From: CAIVAT01 sp037137455
GTDB taxonomy: Bacteria; Bacteroidota; Bacteroidia; Bacteroidales; FEN-979
Direction: 5' to 3'
DNA length: 64,000 nucleotides
NCBI GenBank assembly: GCA_037137455.1
Contig: JBAXKG010000009.1
Coordinates: forward strand, 1 to 64,000
How positions within the stretch are numbered: position 1 is the first letter of the stretch; every line of letters starts with the position of its first letter. The notes below the pieces were generated by a model. That model saw nothing but the letters and a program-made list of their open reading frames with translations, made no database searches and was not told the DNA's origin. Both the position numbers and the translations under genes were made by a program. This document shows, piece after piece, positions 1 through 7,570 of the stretch.

Positions 1-188
1 TTTATTCATTTTCCAGTTTCCGGCAACGATTTTTTTTCTCATATTTTTTGTATTATAATTATCAGGTAATGGTTCTTAACTTTTCTTTATGTCTTTGCGG
101 TTGGGAATGCATATTCTTTTGAAAGCTTTGGTTTGTATAAAGCTTTAGAAGGTTAAATGGGCATATCTATTAAGGGATGGCTTTATCG
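1..188. other. A+T-rich non-coding left edge
   Basis: No convincing gene lies here. It is the region downstream of the minus-strand restriction-modification operon. Two copies of the palindromic octamer AAAGCTTT at 122-129 and 139-146 could pair as an 8-bp stem with a 9-nt loop, but no T-run follows on either strand, so a terminator is not claimed. On the minus strand the first nine bases read ATG AAT AAA, preceded by a purine-rich stretch. This could be the start of a gene leaving the window to the left, but three codons cannot settle it. Confidence 0.4.
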
Positions 189-758
189 TCATTTTAAATA
201 GGTTTCAAGTTCGTCAAAAGAGGATATTCCAGAAATCTCTGTAGTGTCAAGCCAATCGATGCCGTTGTTCGGAACATAGCTGATAATTCCTGTCTTGAAA
301 TTATGTTTTTCGTTGAATTGTTTTATGTTAACTATCCAATCCATTGGAAGTTTTTTTAATCTAACTATTTCTTGAAAATCATTTGATAACTTGCTTGAAG
401 AAACTCCTTTTTGGATAAGTAACAACAGGCCTAAATCAATTGTTTTAGCAACCTGTAAATAACCTATTAACTGCGAATAATCTTTCAAACTAAGCTGGTG
501 CAAATATTTTGCTTCAATTAATATCAATCTTGGTATATTATTGGCACCACAAATAGCAAAAACAATATCAATTTTAAGTTTCGGAATATAAACATTTGCT
601 GGTCTTATTTCTATATTGCAAGCTTGTTCCAATCTGCTAACAAGATTGTCTAAAGTGTTATTGCAGGAATAAAATACATTATAATCTGCACCTAAATATG
701 TCGTAAGATATTGCTTGAATTTTTTTGAGAACTCCTCGTAAAAACTTATTTCATCCAT
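189..758 (-). CDS. small PD-(D/E)xK nuclease, probable restriction subunit
   Basis: This is a 189-residue protein read from the ATG at 758. A TTG nine bases earlier is possible but lies within the preceding gene. The sequence shows a PD-(D/E)xK nuclease core: Asp64 in a hydrophobic strand (KLKIDIVFAI), then Glu82 and Lys84 in LILIEAKYL, then Gln96-xxx-Tyr100 in a helix (SQLIGY), the QxxxY motif of RecB-like nucleases. Beyond the core there is little room for a DNA-recognition domain. It is the last gene of the operon and begins 1 bp after the stop of the LAGLIDADG-like gene (TAG-C-ATG), so translational coupling is likely. From the family and context I infer that it cuts DNA and may rely on its neighbour for specificity. 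An exact restriction family was not recognised. Confidence 0.72.
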   Translation of the reverse strand: MDEISFYEEFSKKFKQYLTTYLGADYNVFYSCNNTLDNLVSRLEQACNIEIRPANVYIPKLKIDIVFAICGANNIPRLILIEAKYLHQLSLKDYSQLIGYLQVAKTIDLGLLLLIQKGVSSSKLSNDFQEIVRLKKLPMDWIVNIKQFNEKHNFKTGIISYVPNNGIDWLDTTEISGISSFDELETYLK

Positions 759-759
759 G

Positions 760-2082
760 CTAAACAATATTAACTGAAAGATTATTAGCTTTAATATGTT
801 TTTTAATCAACTCTTGATTAAGTTTATTCCCAATGGACGAACAAATGCAAGCTCTTTCATTTACGTTGTTAATGATAAGCAACGGGCTATCAAAGTCTTC
901 GCCAATTGTAAAAATTATCAGTTCCTGTTTTATCGCATCTTCAATGATTTTTTTCATAGAACCAGTGTGTCTTTTCCCATTCAATACTGGCGAAAATAAA
1001 TATGCAACACCTTGGTCAAGCCCTGAAAAGCCTCTAAAAATTTCACTGTGTATTAAATTTTTTACAATGAATTTGCGTTTATAAATTTTTTTCTCGGGAA
1101 AAGATGAGATCTGAATATTTTTTAAAACCGTTGTAAGCTCCTTACTTGTTCCTTTTGATAATCGTGGAAAAAAATTGATTAATGAATTTTTCTTTTTCAC
1201 CAATTTAGTAATTTCATCTATGGGTGCATGAGGGCAATCCAAAACAGCACAAAAATGATGGTAATGAAAGAAAATTTTATTACGGACATCCGAAGGAAGT
1301 TCTTCTGAATTCTGCTCGGAATGAATGCTTACAGGACTAACTTGTTTCAATTTTCTTAAGTAACAAGGTTTTTGTTCTTCCTTCTTTTGTTTCTTTTCAA
1401 TTTTTGTGACATCGATTGATTTTGCTTGTAATGCAAATGAATGTTGTTCCAAAAATGATTTTACAAGAAACCGGATTTTAAATCCTTTTTTCCAACCTTT
1501 ATAATTGGGGTCAGAACCTGAATGTTGGTTGGGATGATTATAAAGAATTTGGTCAGTTACAGACCCCAAATCTGTTAGCCATGAACAAAATTGGACGACA
1601 AACTTGAAGTTTTTTGTACTTCCTGGAATCTCTATTGAAACAACAGGGGCATCATCATTAAATCTTCTATGCGAATGTGATAAACTTGCCCTTGCGTCAA
1701 AAATACCAGAAAGAAAACTTTCAACATTTATACCTGTCAAATGCGTTTTAGCGGTTACTAAATCAACATTACACAATAGAAAGCCACCAATTGGCAAATT
1801 TAAAAATTCTAAATCTTTTATTAATGGCGAAATATCTGCTCCATTAATCGGCTTTATCAGCCACTTGTCATTTCCTATTTCATAAGTTACATTAAAACTA
1901 TATGAAGTTTTAAAATTTTGACAAATTTTGGTTAGAATTTCGGCTGCGATAATATTCATCCGGGAAGGGTCCATCCCCCATTTTTTGAAAGGAAGGTCTA
2001 TAATAAAAGTATCCCTATCAACCTTTCCCCCACCAACTAAAAGCCCCAACAAATAGGCCTTGTTATGGTTTATTTTATTCAT
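760..2082 (-). CDS. LAGLIDADG-fold protein lacking catalytic acids, in RM operon
   Basis: This 440-residue protein is read from the ATG at 2082, which overlaps the methyltransferase stop by 8 bp. An upstream TTG at 2088 is less likely. Two LAGLIDADG-like motifs are visible: residues 11-19 (LLGLLVGGG) and 124-132 (LSGIFDARA). They are about 113 residues apart, as in single-chain two-repeat members of the fold. The metal-binding acid at position 8 is Gly in the first motif and Arg131 in the second, so strand cleavage by this fold is unlikely, comparable to the WhiA sporulation regulators that keep only the fold. A basic linker (about 223-240) and a His/Cys cluster (His273, His275, His276, Cys278, Cys283, His285) follow, then a C-terminal half I do not recognise. 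It sits between a methyltransferase and a nuclease. I infer a DNA-recognition or restriction partner role, which is not demonstrated. Confidence 0.65.
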   Translation of the reverse strand: MNKINHNKAYLLGLLVGGGKVDRDTFIIDLPFKKWGMDPSRMNIIAAEILTKICQNFKTSYSFNVTYEIGNDKWLIKPINGADISPLIKDLEFLNLPIGGFLLCNVDLVTAKTHLTGINVESFLSGIFDARASLSHSHRRFNDDAPVVSIEIPGSTKNFKFVVQFCSWLTDLGSVTDQILYNHPNQHSGSDPNYKGWKKGFKIRFLVKSFLEQHSFALQAKSIDVTKIEKKQKKEEQKPCYLRKLKQVSPVSIHSEQNSEELPSDVRNKIFFHYHHFCAVLDCPHAPIDEITKLVKKKNSLINFFPRLSKGTSKELTTVLKNIQISSFPEKKIYKRKFIVKNLIHSEIFRGFSGLDQGVAYLFSPVLNGKRHTGSMKKIIEDAIKQELIIFTIGEDFDSPLLIINNVNERACICSSIGNKLNQELIKKHIKANNLSVNIV

Positions 2083-3364
2083 TTTCAATATGTTTAGTTA
2101 TGGCTTTAGCAATAACCCAACCAAATATCGGTGGTACTGCATTTCCAATCACTTTGTACGCGTTTGAAATTGTCGTGTAGGGAAATTCAAAATCATCGGG
2201 GAACGATTGTATTCTGGCAATTTCTCTAATTGTAAATCTTCTATTTTCAAATGGATGCGTAATACCACAGTTTTCAGGTTGTGCTGAAGCTGTAATTGTC
2301 CCATTAATTTCACCTAATGCAAACCTTCTATAAAAGTTAGGAGCACGATAAATTTGAGGATTATCCCAAATTTTGCGGAAACGTTTATTCATGTCCTCAA
2401 TATCCATGTCTTTCCATGACTTGCCTTCTGAAATTGTATTGCTGATTTTAGTAATTGGGATTTTCTTTTTGAACTTTTCTAATGCTTCTTCACCATTTTT
2501 GCATGGACCAATTTTGTCAACCATATACTGACCCCCAGGTGAATACTTCCAATAATCGTTTTTTTGAGGAGCACTTTCAGGAATGTCACAAAGAACGGAA
2601 CCAAGAAGTAGTTCGTACCGATTATCGGTTTCATTTGGAAGATTATATTCAGTTACAACGTGGTCTAATAAACTAAAATCAAAATATCCAAGATCATTTC
2701 TAAGTCCTACAATTATTAACCTTTGTCTATTTGTCGGCACTCCATAATTGCTTGTTTTGAATAGCTTATAGCAAGTTTTGAATCCTAATTTTTCAGTTCT
2801 CTTTACAATTTCATCTGGAATTGTAGTTCCGTCAGGCATTTTTGATGACATTATGCCTTTCACGTTTTCAAATACAAAACCAATGGGTTGATTTTTCCTT
2901 TCTAAGCCTTCCCTTAAAAGGTTTTCACATTCCTCAAATAAATTGCCTCGCTCGTCACTTATTCCTTTTCTTAATCCTGCATTTGAAAATGGTTGACAAG
3001 GGAAACCTGCAATCAAAAAATCGAAATCAGGAATTTCTTTGTAATTAATATTTTTAATATCCTCCCGAATTAATTTGTGATTGTTAAAAAAAACTTTATT
3101 AGCATTGTAAACCATTTCTGCTGCCGGATCAATGTCATTGGCAAATTCAACCGTAAACTTGTTTTTTTCGAAAAATCGGTTTCCAAAATTAAACCCACCA
3201 GTAAATCCTAAATCTAACCCTCCACATCCACTAAATAATGAAACAACTTTATATGTTCTATTTAGTATTTCAATATCGTGTTTCTGTGTTGACTTAAAGT
3301 CAATGAAAACCTGAGGTTCTTCTACGAACGATATATCAATAAAACTATCTAAATTCGGTTTCAT
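2075..3364 (-). CDS. DNA (cytosine-5-)-methyltransferase
   Basis: This 429-residue enzyme transfers a methyl group from S-adenosylmethionine to cytosine C5. The conserved motifs appear in order: motif I VVSLFSGCGGLDLGF (about 40-54), motif IV AGFPCQPFSNAG with catalytic Cys123, motif VI FENVKG (165-170), motif VIII TNRQRLIIVG, and motif X with IGNAVPP near residues 406-412. The target-recognition region lies between VIII and X. The start is ATG at 3364, 3 bp after the regulator stop. The role as the protective arm of a type II restriction-modification system is inferred from the downstream nuclease gene. The recognition sequence cannot be read from the protein. Base composition is low in G+C: 20 of 60 bases at 2701-2760, against 27 of 60 at 4021-4080 in the neighbouring permease gene. 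Confidence 0.95.
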   Translation of the reverse strand: MKPNLDSFIDISFVEEPQVFIDFKSTQKHDIEILNRTYKVVSLFSGCGGLDLGFTGGFNFGNRFFEKNKFTVEFANDIDPAAEMVYNANKVFFNNHKLIREDIKNINYKEIPDFDFLIAGFPCQPFSNAGLRKGISDERGNLFEECENLLREGLERKNQPIGFVFENVKGIMSSKMPDGTTIPDEIVKRTEKLGFKTCYKLFKTSNYGVPTNRQRLIIVGLRNDLGYFDFSLLDHVVTEYNLPNETDNRYELLLGSVLCDIPESAPQKNDYWKYSPGGQYMVDKIGPCKNGEEALEKFKKKIPITKISNTISEGKSWKDMDIEDMNKRFRKIWDNPQIYRAPNFYRRFALGEINGTITASAQPENCGITHPFENRRFTIREIARIQSFPDDFEFPYTTISNAYKVIGNAVPPIFGWVIAKAITKHIENE

Positions 3365-3367
3365 ATT

Positions 3368-3694
3368 TTAAAAATTTAAAATACCCTGCGTAACATTTTT
3401 GGCTTTCAGGTATTTGACTTTTTCTTCAGCCAATACAAGGGTTTTTTCAGAGCAATTAGTCTCATATATTTTTTTAGCAATTTTTTCACTAAAATACTCT
3501 TCTTTGAGTTCTTCTAAATTCAGGTTAAATGTTTTAGCTAATTTCATTAGCCTTTTTTCATCAAACTCTCGTTTGCCATTCTCTATCTTGCTGAGATTAG
3601 CTGAATCGATCCCTATTTTTGCAGCAAGCTGGGTTAACGTATATCTTTTATTTGTACGTTGTAGCTTAATAAACTCTCCGAAACTTTCCTTCAT
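3368..3694 (-). CDS. XRE-family regulator, probable RM controller protein
   Basis: This is a 108-residue DNA-binding protein with an HTH_3 fold near its N-terminus: the segment TLTQLAAKIGIDSANLSKIE is a classic Cro/CI helix-turn-helix followed by NGKREFDEKRLMKLAKTF. The start is placed at the ATG at 3694. A TTG at 3730 would add 12 residues but overlaps the -7 promoter element at 3728-3735. It is the first gene of the island, 3 bp before the methyltransferase. That matches controller (C) proteins of type II systems, which bind their own promoter and delay nuclease expression. It is slightly longer than the typical 80-100 residue C protein, with a lysine-rich C-terminal helix. Confidence 0.85.
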   Translation of the reverse strand: MKESFGEFIKLQRTNKRYTLTQLAAKIGIDSANLSKIENGKREFDEKRLMKLAKTFNLNLEELKEEYFSEKIAKKIYETNCSEKTLVLAEEKVKYLKAKNVTQGILNF

Positions 3695-3727
3695 TTGACT
3701 TGTAATTTTTGCCTTGTCATTAATTGA

Positions 3728-3735
3728 CAAATATA
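3728..3735 (-). promoter_or_regulatory. -7 element TATATTTG of RM operon
   Basis: On the minus strand TATATTTG matches the Bacteroidota -7 consensus TAnnTTTG and ends 33 bp before the chosen regulator ATG at 3694. No clear -33 TTTG is seen at the expected spacing. Its position argues against the TTG start at 3730. Confidence 0.5.
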
Positions 3736-3795
3736 CAATATTATGTTCATATTTATAATGATCCTTGTAAATATTTTTGGATGGGGGGAAAATTT

Positions 3796-4875
3796 TTATT
3801 GCAATCGAATCCTCGGGTCCAGCAAGCCATAAATTATATCCACCAAAAAATTAATAATAATCAGGATAATGGATATAAAAAGCACGGCGCCCATCACCAC
3901 AGGAAAATCATATTTGTCGAGGGCATTTACAATAATCACTCCAATCCCTTTCCAGTCGAACACAAACTCCACAAATACAGCGCCCGCAAGCAATGAGGCA
4001 AGCCAACCAGAGATGGCCGTGACTACCGGGTTCAACGCATTTTTTAAAGCATGCTTCAGGATGATCCTGCTTTTGCTCAGCCCTTTCGCCCTGGCCGTGC
4101 GGATATAATCCTGTGTCATGACTTCCAGAAGTGAATTTCTGGTAAGTTCCACGATAATAGCAAGAGGGCGTATTCCAAGTGTGAATGCCGGGAGTATAAG
4201 ATTTTTCAGATCAAGGTAGGCGCCTCTTCCAAAATCATCGACACCATAAAGGCTTCCCGACATATTAAGCCCGGTGAACCTGACAAGGACAAAGGCAAAT
4301 ATCCATGCATTGATAATCGCCACAAAGAACGATGGAAGCGACATCCCCAGCACCGAGAATACAAGGGCGATTCGGTCGATTATACTGTTTTTGAAGATTG
4401 CGCAAATAACTCCAACGGAAATGCCAATTATAATTGCAAAAGCCATTGCTACAAACGCCAAAATAATGGTATTGACAAAACCCTCGGCAAGAATTTCCGA
4501 AACATTCCTTTTCGATTGATACGACCGGCGAAGATAGGGCTCCTTCAGTACCAGGGCCGAACTTCCGAATGAAATCAGTTTTAGGGTTTTCCCGTACTTG
4601 TTATGGTCAAGAAACCAAAAACTCCCGATATCAGTCACATTATGCATTGAAAGCGGTGAAAGATCATTCAGATAATTTACAAATTGCACAGCAAGTGGTT
4701 TATCCCTTCCAAGATCTTTGTTAATGGCCTCCACGGAAGCAATGTCGGCACGCTGTCCGAGCATCATGCGCGCAGGATCTCCCGGAAGGACATTGAACAG
4801 GAGGAATACTACTACGATAACACCAAAAAGGACAAGAATACCGTACCAGAAGCGCTTTAGGATGAAGTTGCCCAT
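3796..4875 (-). CDS. oligopeptide/nickel-type ABC transporter permease (DppB-like)
   Basis: This 359-residue inner-membrane permease belongs to the OppB/DppB family. The N-terminus MGNFILKRFWYGILVLFGVI followed by FLLFNVLPGDPARMMLG is the standard first membrane helix and periplasmic start. Several hydrophobic helices follow, with the EAA-type coupling loop around TRNSLLEVMTQDYIRTARAK and the C-terminus IYGLLDPRIRL. It is longer than the usual 310-330 residues because of an enlarged periplasmic loop after helix 1. The family normally works with a DppC-type permease, ATPases and a binding protein, and none is present on the visible side. Downstream lies the restriction-modification island, which may have separated it from a dppC partner. 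Substrate is unknown. Confidence 0.88.
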   Translation of the reverse strand: MGNFILKRFWYGILVLFGVIVVVFLLFNVLPGDPARMMLGQRADIASVEAINKDLGRDKPLAVQFVNYLNDLSPLSMHNVTDIGSFWFLDHNKYGKTLKLISFGSSALVLKEPYLRRSYQSKRNVSEILAEGFVNTIILAFVAMAFAIIIGISVGVICAIFKNSIIDRIALVFSVLGMSLPSFFVAIINAWIFAFVLVRFTGLNMSGSLYGVDDFGRGAYLDLKNLILPAFTLGIRPLAIIVELTRNSLLEVMTQDYIRTARAKGLSKSRIILKHALKNALNPVVTAISGWLASLLAGAVFVEFVFDWKGIGVIIVNALDKYDFPVVMGAVLFISIILIIINFLVDIIYGLLDPRIRLQ

Positions 4876-4880
4876 GAAAA

Positions 4881-4902
4881 AATTTACGAATTTCGAATTG
4901 GG
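4881..4902. repeat. dispersed CGAAT-type intergenic repeat, copy 1
   Basis: The segment carries TTACGAATTTCGAATTGGG, one of six short related repeats in spacers of this window (others at 7527, 24263, 25411, 38605 and 63574). It lies just upstream of the permease start. Confidence 0.5.
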
Positions 4903-4932
4903 ATTGCAGATTTAAAACAATTAAACAATCGT

Positions 4933-6042
4933 TTACTTTTTAATGTATTGTGTCTTGACCTCGCCGTAGGTCGGAAAATCGCGGAAGCTCCATTTGGCCA
5001 TCACGATGCCATTTTTCAGGAGGATTAAACCGGGATTAGAACGAACCATGGTTTTTAGAACCACGTCATCGGCGATGAAATAATCAAACGCCGTTCCATT
5101 GGCCATTCTAAACATTTTAATTTCACCTGGCATGGAATTGGTGAGGCAGATGAATGAATATCCATCGCGGGTGGCTTTTTTATAAAATGGAAGTATCTTG
5201 TGAAACCCCTCCCGGTTGCTCTTTTTAAGATCATATGCAACCAAAATAAACTGCCAATCCGGATTATCCATTATGCTTGAGGTGAAATCGTTGCCACGCA
5301 CATCTTCAACACGTAAAACCATTCCCTGATTTTTGTTCGGATCGACAACTCGCTGGCTTTTAAAGATCCAGTCGGCAAGCCATACAGAGTCATTCCAGGG
5401 ATAATTCGGTGAAATATATTCCTTTTCCTCGCCAGTCAATTTATTTTTGTAGGTAACATAAAAGGTCACAGGCACGGTTTCGGTTTTATTGACACGATTT
5501 CCCACTTTCCAGGACATGAAATCTTTCATCGGCAGATGTCTGTAACATTGAATCGATAAAGTAGAAAAACCAATGGCTATAAAAAGTAATATGGCGAAAT
5601 CACACCATGAAGGCAGGAGGCTTCTGAATTTATTCCGCCAGATAAAAATGGGCACCACCAAGCCCATCAGGACAATATTTTTAATAAATGTCTGAATATT
5701 GGTGATCTTCAGGGCATCTCCAAAACAACCACAATCCGGAACAATATTATACACAGCATCAAAGAAAGTCAGGATCGTGAAAAACATCATCATGGGTAAT
5801 AAAATCCAGGCTGTTTTTCGGATCCAAAAATTAAGAAGCAGACTTACACCTATAATAAATTCAAGTGTACAAAGGAAAATGGTGAGGTAAAGGCTGAAAG
5901 GAATGAACCAGGGAAGGTTGAAAGCAATGAAATAATCCTCCATCCTGTAGACTGTTCCAAGTGGATCAATTCCTTTTACGAATCCGGAGTAAACGAAGAT
6001 TAGTCCGATAAGGATCCTGAAAATAGTTCTAAGAATTTTCAT
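4933..6042 (-). CDS. DoxX-family membrane protein with thioredoxin-like C-terminal region
   Basis: This 369-residue protein has an N-terminal DoxX/MauE-like membrane domain of four hydrophobic helices (about residues 5-135), including RILIGLIFVYSGFVKGIDPL and a Cys pair in VPDCGCFGDAL (Cys104, Cys106). After another membrane helix (about 148-166) comes a soluble region of about 190 residues, ending in a thioredoxin-like pattern without a CxxC: WQFILVAYDL, then SFICLTNS, and NPGLILLKNGIVMAKWSF. This architecture is widespread in Bacteroidota as an uncharacterised family. A redox or quinone-linked role in the inner membrane is an inference from DoxX/MauE relatives. It overlaps the upstream DUF1599 gene by 14 bp, so the two are co-transcribed and probably coupled. 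Confidence 0.8.
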   Translation of the reverse strand: MKILRTIFRILIGLIFVYSGFVKGIDPLGTVYRMEDYFIAFNLPWFIPFSLYLTIFLCTLEFIIGVSLLLNFWIRKTAWILLPMMMFFTILTFFDAVYNIVPDCGCFGDALKITNIQTFIKNIVLMGLVVPIFIWRNKFRSLLPSWCDFAILLFIAIGFSTLSIQCYRHLPMKDFMSWKVGNRVNKTETVPVTFYVTYKNKLTGEEKEYISPNYPWNDSVWLADWIFKSQRVVDPNKNQGMVLRVEDVRGNDFTSSIMDNPDWQFILVAYDLKKSNREGFHKILPFYKKATRDGYSFICLTNSMPGEIKMFRMANGTAFDYFIADDVVLKTMVRSNPGLILLKNGIVMAKWSFRDFPTYGEVKTQYIKK

Positions 6043-6583
6043 ACTCCATCTTTATTAATGCAAATACAGCATAATTTATAATATCGTAATAGTTGGCATC
6101 GACCCCTTCAGAAATAAATGTTTTTCCTTTATTGTCCTCAATCTGCTTGATACGCATAAGCTTCATGAGAATGATATCGGTTAGCGAACTCAAACGCATG
6201 TTGCGCCATGCTTCACCATAATCATGATTTTTATTCAGCATCAGGTCGCGGGCGGCTGTGGTATATTTATTATACAGGGTCTCAGCTTCGGTCTTCCCAA
6301 GGTTGAGGTTCTCTTCGGTACCCAGTTCAAGCTGGATGAGGGCTACGACCGAATAGTTTATAATCCCCATAAATTCAGGCTTGATCCCTTCATCGATCTT
6401 CTGTGTCCCTTTATCATCGATGCTCCGGATTCTTTGTGCTTTAATATATATCTGGTCAGTAAGGGATGATGTGCGCAGAATCCGCCAGGCTGTACCATAA
6501 TCTTTCATCTTAGTTAAAAAGATTTCACGGCAATTATCGATAACTGATTCAAACTGCTGTTCGGTTTGCGTAACAGGATTCAT
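6029..6583 (-). CDS. DUF1599 protein with two tandem domains
   Basis: This is a 184-residue protein built from two copies of the same domain. The first (about 15-90) has KMKDYGTAWRILRTSSLTDQ and GIINYSVVALIQLELG. The second (about 105-182) has KNHDYGEAWRNMRLSSLTDI and DIINYAVFALIKMEY. Invariant features in both copies are K-x-x-DYG-x-AWR, the R-x-SSLTD motif, an arginine pair in the next helix, and INY near the end. The fold is all-alpha. DUF1599 has been linked by comparative genomics to nucleotide modification, but no reaction is known to me. It is the first gene of a two-gene operon with the DoxX-like protein and is divergent from folP. Confidence 0.85.
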   Translation of the reverse strand: MNPVTQTEQQFESVIDNCREIFLTKMKDYGTAWRILRTSSLTDQIYIKAQRIRSIDDKGTQKIDEGIKPEFMGIINYSVVALIQLELGTEENLNLGKTEAETLYNKYTTAARDLMLNKNHDYGEAWRNMRLSSLTDIILMKLMRIKQIEDNKGKTFISEGVDANYYDIINYAVFALIKMEYENS

Positions 6584-6644
6584 GAGGAAATGAATAATTC
6601 AATATTTCTGAGGCTAAAATTAATATTTTTCTGGGTTTTGGTCG

Positions 6645-6652
6645 TACTTTTG
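6645..6652 (+). promoter_or_regulatory. -7 element TACTTTTG upstream of folP
   Basis: TACTTTTG matches TAnnTTTG and ends 21 bp before the ATG at 6674. It falls inside the longer upstream reading frame, supporting the shorter folP start. Confidence 0.45.
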
Positions 6653-6673
6653 GACAGCGTTTTTCACAAAGAA

Positions 6674-7510
6674 ATGAACAAACTTTATTGTCGCCAAAGG
6701 GAATTGAATCTCTCGACCCCATTAATAATGGGTATTTTGAATCTCACACCCGATTCATTTTCCGATGGAGGAAAGTTTCAGACTATCGATGCGCAGTTGA
6801 ACCACGCCGAACAAATGATTCTCGAAGGAGCTTCGATCATTGACATTGGGGCTGTTTCAACCCGCCCTGATGCTTCGGTAGTGAGCGAAGAGATTGAAAG
6901 GGAGCGACTTTTGCCATCTTTGAAAGCAATTCGAAAGGAATTTCCCACCACTGTAATTTCGGTCGACACTTTCAGGCCCATGGTTGCAAGAGCAGCAATA
7001 GCTGATGGCGCTGATATAATCAACGACGTTTATGGAGGCCGTTTCGAAGAAGGCATGTTTGCAACAATTGCTTCGCTCAATGTACCGTATATTCTGATGC
7101 ACATGAAGGGAACACCTGAAACCATGCAGCAAAACCCCGGCTATACCGATATTGTAGCAGAAATCACCTATTTTTTTGAACAGCAACTTATACGATGCCG
7201 TGATAAGGGCATGCGTCAGGTAATGATCGACCCGGGATTCGGTTTTGGAAAAACGGTTGAACATAATTTTGCATTACTGTCGCGTCTGGAAGAATTCAAA
7301 TCGATGGGAGTACCAGTTGTCGTAGGACTTTCACGCAAATCTATGATTACCCGTGTACTGAAAATCAATTCGGATGAGGCCAAAAACGGCACGACTGTTC
7401 TGAACACCATTGCATTGATCAAAGGGGCCGACATCCTGAGGGTGCATGATGTGAAGGAGGCAGTTGAGGCCATAAGGCTGGTAAGACGGCTGCATGACCA
7501 GGAAAATTGA
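6674..7510 (+). CDS. folP: dihydropteroate synthase
   Basis: FolP condenses p-aminobenzoate with 6-hydroxymethyl-dihydropterin diphosphate in folate synthesis. The 278-residue length from the ATG at 6674 is normal. An upstream start at 6566 would add 36 hydrophobic residues overlapping the divergent DUF1599 gene, and is rejected. Signature motifs are MGILNLTPDSFSDGGKF near the N-terminus, DIGAVSTRPDA (usually DIGGESTRPG), SVDTFRP, INDVYGG, MHMKGTPETMQ, DPGFGFGKT, GLSRKS and RVHDVKEA, which together form the pterin and phosphate sites of the TIM barrel. The neighbour downstream is cdaA, a pairing common in this phylum. Confidence 0.96.
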   Translation: MNKLYCRQRELNLSTPLIMGILNLTPDSFSDGGKFQTIDAQLNHAEQMILEGASIIDIGAVSTRPDASVVSEEIERERLLPSLKAIRKEFPTTVISVDTFRPMVARAAIADGADIINDVYGGRFEEGMFATIASLNVPYILMHMKGTPETMQQNPGYTDIVAEITYFFEQQLIRCRDKGMRQVMIDPGFGFGKTVEHNFALLSRLEEFKSMGVPVVVGLSRKSMITRVLKINSDEAKNGTTVLNTIALIKGADILRVHDVKEAVEAIRLVRRLHDQEN

Positions 7511-7526
7511 TAACTTTGGAAACAAG

Positions 7527-7546
7527 TGACGAATTACGAATTGAGA
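7527..7546. repeat. dispersed CGAAT-type intergenic repeat, copy 2
   Basis: TGACGAATTACGAATTGAGA lies in the 60-bp spacer between folP and cdaA and shares the CGAATTnCGAAT core with the copies at 4881 and 38605. Confidence 0.5.
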
Positions 7547-7570
7547 AATTGATATTTGATAGATAGACCT

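Noticed and set aside
122..146. Paired AAAGCTTT palindromes as a terminator of the RM operon
   Set aside because: The stem is possible but no T-run follows on either strand, and the two copies are self-palindromic, so chance is likely.
6566..6673. N-terminal 36-residue hydrophobic extension of dihydropteroate synthase
   Set aside because: It overlaps the divergent DUF1599 gene and the -7 promoter element. FolP is cytosolic and matches the family length from 6674.
6857..7264. A 135-codon minus-strand frame inside folP
   Set aside because: It lies wholly antisense to conserved DHPS motifs and shows no recognisable domain, so it is a shadow frame.
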